Of a stretch of DNA of 50,846 nt, positions 10,194-18,012 are shown in pieces. Below the pieces are notes generated by a model. The model saw only the letters and a program-made list of their open reading frames with translations, was not told the DNA's origin and did not search any database. A program made the position numbers and the translations under genes. Source of the DNA: Bacillota bacterium (lineage in GTDB: Bacteria > Bacillota > Bacilli > Alicyclobacillales > SLC66). Location of the stretch: assembly GCA_021805735.1 (NCBI GenBank), contig JAJZEE010000014.1, forward strand, positions 1-50,846, given 5' to 3'. Position 1 is the first letter of the stretch; the number at the start of each line of letters is the position of its first letter.

Positions 10194-10946
10194 CTATGCG
10201 CCGTGGGCTTTCTCTGTAACAGCCGCACGCCGAGTCGCCCGCAGATAGGATACGAACAAGAGGGAAGCCGCCAGATAAAACGCCATGACAATCACGATCG
10301 AGACATCCCGATTCCACCATGCGATACCCAGGCCCTCGCCCGCCCAGAACGTGCCAAAGGCCGACAACATAACCCCCACCACAAACTTGAGCGTATTCTC
10401 GGGAACGGTCTGCAACGGCCGCTTGAACGCGATGCCTGCCAGAATCACGAGAACGAACGCCGCCAGACAGCCCTCAACAGCCGACGGCAATGCCCCCGCA
10501 GACAATCCTACTGTGATTACGATAAAAACGGACTCAAGGCCTTCGAGAAACACCCCGTTAAAGGTAGTCAGTGCTCCAAAACCATCAATGCCAGCACCGT
10601 TCCCACCGCTCTTGCGCTGACGATCCAGTTCCTGCGCAAACGCCTTTGCTTCGTCGTGAACAGCCTTATACCCTGTATAGCGTAAAATCGCTTTACGAAG
10701 CCACCGCATGCCAAAAAGCAGCATGAGCAATCCGACGACGAACTGTACGATGCCGAGCTGTACGATGTGCACTAACGGATACCCAAGAATCAGGACCAGC
10801 GCAGCCAGAACAACAACGGCAAGAGACGCGCCAATCATTGCGGTGCGCCACCCCTTTGTGAGGAGTACGGCCAGCACGATCGTCAACGCTTCCACAAACT
10901 CAACAGCCGTGCCAAGAAAACTCGCACCAGCCACATACCAGTTCAT
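10194..10946 (-). CDS. FTR1/COG4280-like membrane transporter
   Basis: A 250-residue protein with seven or so hydrophobic helices. Two acidic membrane motifs, EFVEALTIVLA near residue 17 and LEGLESVFIVI near 135, match the duplicated (R/E)xxxE motifs of iron permease FTR1 and the related COG4280 group, where the Glu residues bind the cation. The first has E-F-V-E instead of the classical R-E-G-L-E, so the substrate is open. No ferroxidase or EfeO partner is adjacent. Confidence 0.65.
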   Translation of the reverse strand: MNWYVAGASFLGTAVEFVEALTIVLAVLLTKGWRTAMIGASLAVVVLAALVLILGYPLVHIVQLGIVQFVVGLLMLLFGMRWLRKAILRYTGYKAVHDEAKAFAQELDRQRKSGGNGAGIDGFGALTTFNGVFLEGLESVFIVITVGLSAGALPSAVEGCLAAFVLVILAGIAFKRPLQTVPENTLKFVVGVMLSAFGTFWAGEGLGIAWWNRDVSIVIVMAFYLAASLLFVSYLRATRRAAVTEKAHGA

Positions 10947-11076
10947 CCCGCCAAGACACCCCTCGTATGCTCACCATATAGTCGAACTCCTCTTCAATTT
11001 ACCCCACGCTCTGTACTCCGTCAACGCGCGCGTCTGTATAGAGGCGGAATGTCTCCATCCTCATACCCATCACTCA

Positions 11077-11274
11077 TCACTTTACGTGTGTGTTAGTGAT
11101 ACTGGGTCTGCTCAAAGTTGAGCAGATCAGTGCTGCTCCCTCTAGCGCTTTCTCCATGATAGTGGCGTTTTGGTTTGCCGCTTGACGTGTCTGGTAGTAC
11201 TCGTCGCCCGAGACTTGTACAATGGCATCGCTGTGCCCGTTGTTATTACGCAATGGAATCAGCTTGTTCAACAT
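11077..11274 (-). CDS. Small hypothetical protein of mobile-element type
   Basis: A 65-residue protein. Its ATG overlaps the stop of the frameshifted gene upstream (TAATG), and AAGGGTGA lies 9-10 bp before it, so the two were translationally coupled. The sequence (MLNKLIPLRNNNGHSDAIVQ) has no motif I recognise. It lies at the distal end of the decayed element that begins at the tRNA-Leu fragment. Confidence 0.5.
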   Translation of the reverse strand: MLNKLIPLRNNNGHSDAIVQVSGDEYYQTRQAANQNATIMEKALEGAALICSTLSRPSITNTHVK

Positions 11275-11470
11275 TAGTGTTCACCCTTCCATGCGAAGTC
11301 AGCGTCAATGACGCTGCTGGTTTTGGTGGCGGCTGCCCGTCCTTCAAACTCGAACGTGATTGACCCCGCGAACTCAGCCAATGCATGGATAACGCGCTTG
11401 AACTCGCTCAGCGTTCCTTTCGGGGCATTTTCAAAGTCGGCTTGTCCGTAGTACCTGACGTGAGTGTCAT
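11274..11470 (-). pseudogene. Frameshifted small gene downstream of the terminator/SD module
   Basis: An AGGAGG SD in the repeated leader is followed by ATG at 11470, but this frame stops after 20 codons. One base out of frame, a coding-like sequence (VRYYGQADFENAPKGTLSEF ... DADFAWKGEH) runs to TAA at 11276-11274 and overlaps the next ATG. A single missing base in the first few codons would join SD, ATG and this frame. Either the gene is dead or the base is a sequencing error. Product unknown. Confidence 0.5.
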
Positions 11471-11540
11471 TGTGGGTTCCTCCTCCTGGATGAAAACAAA
11501 CAGAGCGCCATTACCGCTGGCGCTCCGTCTTCCTCTATAT
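11465..11540 (-). repeat. Terminator/SD leader module, copy 1
   Basis: A 76-bp stretch that is 74/76 identical to 13802-13877. On the reverse strand it holds a hairpin with T-rich tail, then an AGGAGGAGG SD and an ATG. The only two differences are in the hairpin loop, so the stem is preserved. It follows the RelE-like toxin here and HicA in the other copy. Confidence 0.9.
11492..11525 (-). terminator. Terminator after the RelBE-like pair
   Basis: On the reverse strand GAGCGCCA and TGGCGCTC form a perfect 8-bp stem with a 7-base loop, followed by TGTTTGTTTT. It lies between the toxin gene stop at 11595 and the next SD. Confidence 0.7.
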
Positions 11541-11594
11541 GATGATTTGACGACACCTTATGTTGAACATAGAACGTTCATCCGCCGCTTCTTG

Positions 11595-11855
11595 CTATAA
11601 CCGTTTGTACACTTCCCCGCGTGACGCCACATCCACGATGACCACGAAGAGTCTTCGTTCGTAAACCTCAAACAGAATACGGAAATTGCCGACTCGCTTA
11701 CGGTATAACAAATGGTGACCACTGAGCTTTTTCACGTCGCCACTGAATGGGTCACTAGACATCTCACGGATAGCCTCGACAAGACGATTACGCGTAATCG
11801 CATCCAAAGCGTCAAGGTACTTCCGGGCGCACTTAGTCGTCTCGACGGTGTACAC
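11595..11855 (-). CDS. RelE/ParE-family toxin
   Basis: An 86-residue protein with the RelE fold pattern: N-terminal YTVETTKCARKYLDAL helix, the central KLSGHHLLYRKRVGNFRILF strands rich in Arg/Lys, and the C-terminal VVIVDVASRGEVYKRL strand. These toxins cleave mRNA on the ribosome or, for ParE, act on gyrase. The start overlaps the antitoxin gene by 23 bp, so the pair is translationally coupled. A terminator follows. Confidence 0.88.
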   Translation of the reverse strand: MYTVETTKCARKYLDALDAITRNRLVEAIREMSSDPFSGDVKKLSGHHLLYRKRVGNFRILFEVYERRLFVVIVDVASRGEVYKRL

Positions 11856-12081
11856 TCATTTGATCCTCCGCGCCCAGAGCCCGTAAATATTCCTCCAATG
11901 GAACACACTCGCCACGTTCAAACTCCTTGCGTCCTTCCTCGACGGCCTCCAGTTCTTCCGGTGTCAGTAGCTCGTCATCCTCGGGAACAACGATTTTGGG
12001 TATCGCCTCGATGAGCAATCTCAACTGGTCTTCTGATAAATCGTCAATGATATGATGAAGCGTCTCTCGTGTAGTCGCCAT
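11833..12081 (-). CDS. Antitoxin partner of the RelE-like toxin
   Basis: An 82-residue acidic protein beginning MATTRETLHHIIDDLSEDQL; the ATG at 12081 is preceded by GGGGTGA. Residues 1-30 form a helix like the short DNA-binding or dimerisation segment of small antitoxins; the C-terminal half is rich in Glu/Asp, as expected for toxin-wrapping tails. Position directly before and overlapping the toxin supports the assignment more than the sequence itself. No longer antitoxin domain such as Phd is visible. Confidence 0.75.
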   Translation of the reverse strand: MATTRETLHHIIDDLSEDQLRLLIEAIPKIVVPEDDELLTPEELEAVEEGRKEFERGECVPLEEYLRALGAEDQMSVHRRDD

Positions 12082-12234
12082 GTCTGTCACCCCGCTTATG
12101 TTGACTGACTCTAACCACATTGTACTATGCCTCGGGAGACGCCGCCAAGACTCTCTTCAATGATCACCACGCGAACGTCTGATTTTCCACATGAAAATTC
12201 TGGAGCATAGTTTCCATCAATTGTCCCCCCTCAT

Positions 12235-12492
12235 CTATTGTGATTTTTTGATTCTTGGAGTAAGCTGAACGCGCTCGATATTAGCGATGTACTGTTCGAC
12301 GGTGGCTGCATCTAGGGTGTCCAACTGCTCAGGAAATCCGTGATTTTCTAAGTAGTGGATAACGTCTGCATAGTAACGGAGCGTTGTTGGAGATATCCCC
12401 GCTACCCGTCTGGAGGCTAAGAACTGTTTGGCGACCTCCTGGAATGTGGTCGATGGAGTACCTGACAGAAGAATCTGGGCTCTTCTTGCCAT
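12235..12492 (-). pseudogene. Tyrosine recombinase, N-terminal fragment only
   Basis: An 85-residue open frame from ATG 12492 (SD GGGGAGG 10 bp upstream). It matches the SAM-like core-binding domain of phage integrases: FQEVAKQFLASRRVAGISPT and TLRYYADVIHYLENHG. It stops at TAG after LTPRIKKSQ, before any catalytic domain, so it cannot recombine DNA. It reads away from the tRNA-Leu fragment at 12584-12665, the position expected for the integrase of an element inserted there. Its last 47 bp are echoed at 14513-14559. Confidence 0.8.
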
Positions 12493-12583
12493 AAAAAATG
12501 CGCCTCCCCAAGATTTTTAATCTTGTGACAACGCGCGCTTTTTGCTCTAACGAATCTTGCGAATCCAAGACATTGCCAATTCG

Positions 12584-12665
12584 TCAAAAACCCATATGTG
12601 GTGCGGTCGAGAGGACTTGAACCTCCACGCCCTGACGGGCACAAGAACCTGAATCTTGCGCGTCT
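12584..12665. repeat. tRNA-Leu-derived attachment site, displaced copy
   Basis: 82 bp identical to 18423-18504. It contains the 3' part of tRNA-Leu (CCA end, T-arm, variable arm, anticodon arm and part of the D-arm) plus 15 bp of downstream flank, but lacks the acceptor 5' strand and most of the D-arm. It marks the junction of an element integrated in the tRNA gene. Confidence 0.92.
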
Positions 12666-13015
12666 AGGAGGCCCCGCCAACCCGCGCCGTTGCGCGATCC
12701 CGTTAGATTTTCCTTGTCTTTTTCACTAGATTCACATCTTGTTGCACCGAGTGTACCATAACAAGATGATCTCTTGCAACGCCCTGCTTCCCACTCTTCG
12801 CGCTGGTTTTTTTCCAGACTAAAATACGAGGACTCTGCAAAATTGCTGAGTCGAAATCCTTCGCTGCAACTGCCCTTGTGATCTGCGATCACCCCCCACT
12901 GAACGAATCGTTCACCCATCTTTGCCCACCAGAACGCTTCCCACGAAGGATGTTTTCCTTCTACTACATAGAATCAGTCACTGATCGCCGCTTGTAACGG
13001 CTCCACGAAAAAAAG
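12666..13015. other. Non-coding end of the tRNA-Leu element
   Basis: No gene with a credible start, SD or family resemblance was seen between the displaced attachment copy and the serine recombinase stop. Open frames here run antisense through the tRNA fragment. Confidence 0.4.
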
Positions 13016-13807
13016 TCACCCAATAATTTTGAGCGACAGGTTTTCCGCTTGGCTCACGACCTTACCGCCCTGGCGAAACTCGACCATCCCCACATACTTC
13101 TTGTTCCCGAGGACAGCCTTAATGGTGGATGCATAGAACTGAGTCGGCTTCTCAGGAGTCCATTTCTTCGGCTTGACGCCAATCTCGTTGAGACGTTTAG
13201 CGATCCCAAGCAGCGTCCACCCCTCAGCATATAACTGGTAAATGAGCGCTACAGTGGACGCCTCGGATTCATCGGGCACGAGCCGCTTACGCCCGTTGTC
13301 TGTCGGCTCAATGGCATACCCAAGCGGAACACACCCTGCCGAATGCTCCCCGCGAATGGCTTTAGCAAGACGACCAGCCGCTATTCGAGCGATGATGATC
13401 TCTCGCTCATACTCGTTGATCGCGCCCATGATTTGCCTCACGAGTTTGCGACTCGGGTCGTTGCTCAAAAGATCCGGCTCGGCTACGGACAGAAGCATCA
13501 GCCCCTGGCGGCTTACGTCCCGGATGATGGACTCTTGGATCATGAGGTCGCGGGCCAAGCGGCTCAGTTCAGGGATGATGATCGTTTTGATCCCGCTCTC
13601 GGCCATATAGTCGAGCGCCTGAACCCAAGCGATCCTGGACTCGGCCTCTGTCGTTCCGGTGACAGCCTCCTCGCGAAACACGCGGTCGATGTCTAGGCTG
13701 TTGGACTGGGCGTATCGGCGTACTCTGGCTTCTTGTGCGTCGAATCCATATCCGTCTAGCTGGCCCTGGGTAGATACGCGGATATAAGCTACTGCTGGAT
13801 TTGTCAT
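13016..13807 (-). CDS. Serine recombinase (resolvase/invertase family)
   Basis: A 263-residue protein with catalytic Ser12 in AYIRVSTQGQ, the YGFDAQ substrate-loop region, and IIIPELSRLARD around residue 95 that carries catalytic Arg residues. A Recombinase domain follows from about 155 (GCVPLGYAIEP, IAKRLNEIGVKPK). It is intermediate in length: longer than Tn3 resolvases (about 185), shorter than large phage integrases (450 or more), and lacks the long zinc-ribbon/coiled-coil C-terminus. It could be the element's own recombinase or a resolvase. The start follows an AGGAGGAGG SD inside the 76-bp repeated module. Confidence 0.92.
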   Translation of the reverse strand: MTNPAVAYIRVSTQGQLDGYGFDAQEARVRRYAQSNSLDIDRVFREEAVTGTTEAESRIAWVQALDYMAESGIKTIIIPELSRLARDLMIQESIIRDVSRQGLMLLSVAEPDLLSNDPSRKLVRQIMGAINEYEREIIIARIAAGRLAKAIRGEHSAGCVPLGYAIEPTDNGRKRLVPDESEASTVALIYQLYAEGWTLLGIAKRLNEIGVKPKKWTPEKPTQFYASTIKAVLGNKKYVGMVEFRQGGKVVSQAENLSLKIIG

Positions 13808-13877
13808 TGTGGGTTCCTCCTCCTGGATGAAAACAAACAGAGCGCCATGACTGCTGGCGCTCCGTCTTCCTCTATAT
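13802..13877 (-). repeat. Terminator/SD leader module, copy 2
   Basis: 74/76 identical to 11465-11540. It separates HicA from the serine recombinase and supplies that gene's SD. Confidence 0.9.
13829..13862 (-). terminator. Terminator after HicBA
   Basis: The same GAGCGCCA/TGGCGCTC stem with a T-rich tail as in copy 1. Because the SD of the recombinase gene lies only a few bases later, read-through would couple the recombinase to the toxin-antitoxin promoter. Confidence 0.65.
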
Positions 13878-13898
13878 CGCGAAGCCGGGGTGATTTGG

Positions 13899-14129
13899 TT
13901 ATGAAGTGCCTAGCCACTCGTGAACCGCACCGATAGATAGCCCAGACTGCCGGAGAATTGAGCGTAACGTACCGGGCGCAAGCTCGCGGTGCATGGGGAT
14001 GATGGCCGTACGACCGTCTGCGTGGCACATTTTGCGATGGCTTCCTTTTTGGCTCACGGTGGAGAAACCAAAGTGAGAGAGGTAGTCAACCATCTGTTGT
14101 CCAGACATGACAGGCAAGTGAGGACTCAT
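13899..14129 (-). CDS. hicA: HicA-family mRNA interferase toxin
   Basis: A 76-residue protein with the HicA double-stranded-RNA-binding-like fold: MSGQQMVDYLSHFGFSTVSQ, catalytic His in KGSHRKM (His31), and the C-terminal PGTLRSILRQSGLS segment. HicA cleaves mRNA independent of the ribosome. The first four bases overlap the stop of hicB (ATGA). Confidence 0.92.
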   Translation of the reverse strand: MSPHLPVMSGQQMVDYLSHFGFSTVSQKGSHRKMCHADGRTAIIPMHRELAPGTLRSILRQSGLSIGAVHEWLGTS

Positions 14130-14335
14130 ACTACATTCACATCGACGGGAGCAATGATCGGCGCAGCGCCTGTTGGTGCAGCGTGATCTTCAAAGTATAA
14201 CTCTAGTGCCTCCTGTAGATTGCTCAGGGCACTCTCCAAGGTCTCGCCTTGACTAGCAACTTCCACCTCCAGACAACGTGCGACAAACCATGATCCCTCA
14301 TGCGTGATGGCAGAAGTCAAACGAATGGCGCTCAT
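14126..14335 (-). CDS. hicB: HicB-family antitoxin
   Basis: A 69-residue HicB-type protein: strand AITHEGSWFVARCLEVEVAS, then GETLESALSNLQEALELYFE, the partial RNase H-like fold that binds and blocks HicA. It is short and has no C-terminal DNA-binding HTH or RHH, so autoregulation of the operon is unclear. It precedes hicA with a 4-bp overlap. Confidence 0.9.
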   Translation of the reverse strand: MSAIRLTSAITHEGSWFVARCLEVEVASQGETLESALSNLQEALELYFEDHAAPTGAAPIIAPVDVNVV

Positions 14336-14512
14336 GGTACACCTCCTCCTACTTCCATTGTACCCGGCGTAGCCTCAGTTGACTACGGTTAATACCCCGC
14401 ATGACTCGCGCATGCTCTTTGCCGAACACTTCGGAGTGGTCCGTCGTTCTCGACAACCAACTGGCGAATTGGCGTGTTTTCCATTATATCCCACATTCCG
14501 CACCCTGAAGCG

Positions 14513-14559
14513 TATTGTGATTTAGCGATTCTTGGAGTAAGCTGAGCGTGCTCAATATT
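14513..14559 (-). pseudogene. Relic of a tyrosine recombinase N-terminal domain
   Basis: A 47-bp segment 41/47 identical to the end of the integrase fragment at 12236-12282. In the same reading it encodes NIEHAQLTPRIAKSQ against NIERVQLTPRIKKSQ. The substitutions leave the peptide largely conserved, so this is a diverged second copy rather than a recent duplication. Confidence 0.6.
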
Positions 14560-14582
14560 CTCACGAGGGGAAAGCGATACAC

Positions 14583-15255
14583 TTGAAGAAGTTTACTGGG
14601 TACGTTGCGGCGTTCGTAGCGGGACCACCGTATGCTATCTGGAGGGGTCGCCTTTGCAGCCAGCAAATATGTCCGCGCACTGGAGAGCGAGACACCCATT
14701 CATGTGGGGGTAAAACTGGCTACCGTAGCACCTTCTCTACAGGTAGGATCAAACCGCTATATTCTGGCCTCCAGTGTTGTAGCCTCGCTCGGAGTTGCTG
14801 GAGTAACCAGCGTATGGAACGCCAAGGGGCTAACGATATACCCAGTCGCTGCTACGAAGCCCCCCGCGCCTCCTACCAAACTGCCGAGCGCCACAATGCA
14901 AACTGAAAATGGATTGACCATCACAGTTACGGGCGCAAAGTGGGTCAACAACGGAACCGACCTAGAGGTCGATTTGACTGCATCGAACCACTCAAAATCG
15001 AACGTCACAATTGATGACTTCATGGACGACACGCTTGTACAGGGCGCTACTCAGCTTCAAGCCGATGACATGAACACCTCTCTCCAGCAGACGACTTTCC
15101 CCACTACTATGGCTAACGGCGTGGTCGCTAAAGCCGTGTTGTACTTTACCGGAGGGCACCATCAAGGGGGAACATTCAAGTTCTCTGTTCCTGTCACTAG
15201 CGACAACTACAACCTGAACTGGGCTAACTACGTGTTCACATTCACCGCGAAGTAG
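14583..15255 (+). pseudogene. Secreted protein, frameshifted in its signal peptide
   Basis: A TTG at 14583 after GAGGGGAAAG starts a signal-peptide-like MKKFTGYVAAFVAG, but the frame then leaves the rest of the protein. The frame from 14632 continues MLSGGVAFAASKYVRALES and runs to 15255. Joined, they give one export signal followed by a stalk-domain-like region (residues about 30-90) and a C-terminal beta-rich domain of DUF4352/telokin-like type (NGLTITVTGAKWVNN ... YVFTFTAK). The frame change falls near 14621-14632. It lies on the strand opposite to its neighbours and is followed by a hairpin. Confidence 0.65.
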
Positions 15256-15270
15256 CCCGACATGTAACAA

Positions 15271-15300
15271 AACGAGCGTCCAATCATCTGGGCGCTCGTT
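15271..15300. terminator. Bidirectional hairpin terminator
   Basis: A 12-bp stem (AACGAGCGTCCA with TGGGCGCTCGTT, one G-U) around a 6-base loop. On the reverse strand it is followed by TTTTGTT. It sits between the convergent genes ending at 15255 and 15353. Confidence 0.7.
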
Positions 15301-15352
15301 CTCATGTTATCGGCTCCTCTTGCCAATGCGTCATTCATTTTTTTTACGACAT

Positions 15353-15568
15353 TCACCGTGCCCGCCGCTTCAGTTCAGCGATGTCGTTGTAGTGCGCCAA
15401 CACCGCACGTCTGATCTCGCTGATGTCTGCGGCCATTGAGATTTCCAGATCGTTGAAGCGCGTGTCCATTCGCTGTTCCAACCTCTCGACCTTTGCGTCC
15501 ACTTGACGGAATCCATCTGCCATTTCTTGACGCAACACATCAAGGTACTTTCGTAGCTCTTCGTCCAC
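15353..15568 (-). CDS. Small coiled-coil protein
   Basis: A 71-residue protein from GTG 15568 with GGAGG 12 bp upstream. Nearly all of it is heptad-like: LRQEMADGFRQVDAKVERLE and RMDTRFNDLE. It resembles the short coiled-coil proteins common on Bacillus phages and elements. A second protein of the same kind is at 16155. Function unknown; structural or bdr-like roles are only guesses. Confidence 0.7.
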   Translation of the reverse strand: MDEELRKYLDVLRQEMADGFRQVDAKVERLEQRMDTRFNDLEISMAADISEIRRAVLAHYNDIAELKRRAR

Positions 15569-15612
15569 CCGCCAACGCCTCCATTTTCGGCTCTTCTTAT
15601 GTGTTTGCGGTG

Positions 15613-15789
15613 CTAATTGTCACTATGTTCAATGTCGGCTAAAAAGTCCTCGATCTGATCCCGTGAGTATTGCACACCAGCCAGAAAACCCCGGACAAAT
15701 GCCTCTACGTTGTTGCCACTCCCGGCGAGTGACTCGGCTATGATTCGCAGTGCCCGCTCTTCCTCCGCGCTGATACCAGTAGACGACAT
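15613..15789 (-). CDS. Small hypothetical protein, 58 aa
   Basis: ATG 15789 is preceded by GGGGGATGGGA. The 58 residues (MSSTGISAEEERALRIIAES ... FLADIEHSDN) are acidic and helical. No family recognised. It lies in a leftward run of small genes in the tRNA-Leu element. Confidence 0.65.
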   Translation of the reverse strand: MSSTGISAEEERALRIIAESLAGSGNNVEAFVRGFLAGVQYSRDQIEDFLADIEHSDN

Positions 15790-15927
15790 TTACGTCCCAT
15801 CCCCCTAGTTGTGACCGCTTCGGTCTGTGGCTAACACATTGTACTCGGCGTCACTCCTCGTCAAGCTACTTATTGCTTGGGACGGATCACTCGCACTAGC
15901 GTCCATCCATGTGACTGAACGTGCATG

Positions 15928-16158
15928 TTACGCCATTTGTTGCTGCCAGCTTAACACAACCCAGCGCGTTCCACGCGGAGCAGGCCCAGGGGGAATGGTC
16001 GGCTTCGTGTAGTAGATGACGCGGGTAGACACTGGGAATACCTGGGCCACCCACTGCTGGAACGTTTCCGCGTGAGCAACGTGAGGGACGGCCAACGCCG
16101 CCCCCGCCAACACCGCTATGGATGCCAAAACGTGCGCACCATGTCTCACGGCAGTCAC
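15928..16158 (-). CDS. Small secreted protein
   Basis: A 76-residue protein with a typical signal peptide (VLASIAVLAGAALAVPHVAHA, cleavage after AHA near residue 30) and a 45-residue mature part containing Pro-rich TKPTIPPGPAPRGTRW. Its ATG overlaps the stop of the coiled-coil gene at 16155 by four bases, so the two form one translational unit. Function unknown. Confidence 0.65.
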   Translation of the reverse strand: MTAVRHGAHVLASIAVLAGAALAVPHVAHAETFQQWVAQVFPVSTRVIYYTKPTIPPGPAPRGTRWVVLSWQQQMA

Positions 16159-16397
16159 CTCGCTCTCTTCATGGCCTCAATCGAGACCTCGTGTTCACCA
16201 TACTTTTGAGCGAGTATCCTCCACTCGGTTCGGGTCAGCTTGACTTCGTTTTCCACGCGGTCAAAACGCTCGTCCATTCGCTTGAAGCCTTCATTCGTTC
16301 GCTTGAAGCCTTCATTGATTTCCTGCCGCATGTTGTGAACGGCAACTGTCAAGTCGTTTACTGTAGCAACCAACAGTTCAAGTGTCTTGTCAGCCAT
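16155..16397 (-). CDS. Small coiled-coil protein with internal repeats
   Basis: An 80-residue protein with three tandem 7-residue units NEGFKRT, NEGFKRM, DERFDRV in a continuous heptad pattern (MRQEINEGFKRTNEGFKRMD). Homologous in style to the protein at 15353. It is coupled to the secreted protein downstream by a 4-bp overlap, so the pair could be an exported product with a cytoplasmic coiled-coil partner. This is inference. Confidence 0.7.
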   Translation of the reverse strand: MADKTLELLVATVNDLTVAVHNMRQEINEGFKRTNEGFKRMDERFDRVENEVKLTRTEWRILAQKYGEHEVSIEAMKRAR

Positions 16398-16462
16398 TAG
16401 CTCATCGTCTCCTCGTCCAATCTGTTAGCTACATAGTACAGCACAACGCGCCCTGCGACTAG

Positions 16463-17050
16463 TCAGGAAACTTGCCGCAGTAGCTCGACTGCTTTGTCAA
16501 ACAAGCTGTCGCCGCCGATGATCTTGGCGAACCGATTCTTAGCGAAGGAACTTGTTCTACGTGCTGGCTCGGCATGTCCGACAAAGTCGCTGACTGCATT
16601 GACGACGCCCCATCCTGTACCACGGAATCGGCGAATGTCGTCCGCGAACGATCCGACGCTTTGGGGTCAATCGGCAGTAGCTCATTGACGATCTCTCTGG
16701 CCTTGAACTCGTTGATGGCGATATCTGCCAGTACGTTGGCCTCGGTGTCTGACTCTTCCAAGTAAGCAGCAGCCAGTCCAAGTGTGCGCTTGGCCTCGGC
16801 CAGTTTCGCAGCGATGTCGCCAACGTGCCGCGTAGACCATTGGCGGCTATTGTTCCGCAGAGCCATGTTCAGGGTATTGTTGCAGACTACTCTCACACGA
16901 GTCATCAGTACCCTAATGGCTCCCGTTCCATCGTGGCTATTCGTGAAGCAGATGTACGGATCAACCTTGTCACCCAGGACGTTGAACTCCCGGTTCATCT
17001 TCGCCAGCATCCACACTTGGCGGCCTTCCCGCAAACTCCCGGCAGTTTCG
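16463..17050 (-). pseudogene. DUF932 phage/plasmid-type protein, truncated and frameshifted
   Basis: The family motif ETAGSLREGRQVWMLAKMNR opens near 17050, followed by DKVDPYICFTNSHDGTGAIR and RVVCNNTLNMAL. Near 16645 the coding signal changes frame and ends as ADDIRRFRGTGWGVVNAVSD ... ELLRQVS with TGA at 16465-16463. The N-terminal half of DUF932 proteins is missing, and an in-frame TAA lies just upstream. So this gene has one truncation and one frameshift. DUF932 proteins are common on plasmids, phages and ICEs; their role is not established. Confidence 0.75.
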
Positions 17051-17832
17051 TATCGTTAAAGTCCACTTGGGTCAACCGCCAGCGACGATGGTCAACGATC
17101 CGCTCCAGGGAGTCGACGACAACCGACGGGTCGTAGGCGTACTGGGCATCCATCCGTCCGTTTGCATCCAGAATCACATTGTTGTGGAGTCCCCAACGAG
17201 GGACTGTTTGATCGAAGGACACGAGACGTTCCCCATTGAATAGGCACGGATTCCCATATAGGACAAACAGCCCGCTCACAAACCGCAGGAGTACATCAAC
17301 TCGCATCGGGTCCGTCAAATTGGCCAGATTCGCATGAACCTGTTCCTCGAACAACACGAGACGGGAAATGTCGATACACGGTTGGCATTGAGGTAACATG
17401 TTGCCTGCCCGCTTTTGTTGAACGTGTTGATCCGTCAATTGCGTCAGCAGAGGATCGCACACTTCTCTTAGTATATTGTGGAGAGTCACAGGCAGTAGTT
17501 CGGAGGCCGTCCGGTACTCTCTCTCGCTAAACATCGCCATCGCAATCGGCGATCCGATTGATCCGGTCCACCGTCATTTCCACATCGGTGATAAATTTCT
17601 TCACGATGAGAAATCGACGCCGGTTCCCCTGGAGAATCGCTTCTGCAATCAGACGATCCGACTGGATACTCTTTCCCAAACCGGCCTCTATCGGAACGAC
17701 GGCAAAGTGATTCTCCCCGGTCTCGAAGTCGATCAATCGGCGACGGAGATGTTCGACAAGTTGAACATACGCACTCCCATACGCGGCAACAAAATCGTGA
17801 TGAATGGATTCCGCATCCGAGTAATCGGTCAT
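16995..17832 (-). pseudogene. Helicase-like ATPase of a mobile element, frameshifted
   Basis: The first frame (17832-17527) begins at ATG after GGGAGAAT and carries a P-loop (VVPIEAGLGKS) and FLIVKKF. The second frame (17540-16995) continues with a helicase-like VILDANGRMDAQYAY segment near its end. The frames overlap by 14 bp: reading GATTGCGATG as GATGCGATG would join RIAD to AMAMFSEREY in one protein of about 280 residues. A one-base insertion at about 17543 is the simplest explanation. The 3' end runs into the DUF932 remnant in another frame. Confidence 0.55.
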
Positions 17833-17952
17833 AACGATCTTGGATTCTCCCTATTGGAGCAGAATATATTCAGCTTTCTCGCTGCCCAGTATACCCGAAT
17901 CGTTGTCGGGTCCAGTGATCCACTTTTTGGTACTGAGAGTGGGTTGCCAGAC

Positions 17953-17980
17953 GAAAAACGCCCACCTACGTGGTGGGCGA
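17953..17980 (-). terminator. Rho-independent terminator after the element integrase
   Basis: On the reverse strand CGCCCACC and GGTGGGCG form a perfect 8-bp stem around ACGTA, followed by TTTTT. It lies 33 bp after the integrase stop codon. Confidence 0.85.
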
Positions 17981-18012
17981 TACATACGTTCTACACAGAA
18001 AATCGCCCCCCC

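Noticed and set aside
12164-12217. 17-codon frame with a strong SD after the integrase fragment
   Set aside because: Too short to support, likely a remnant.
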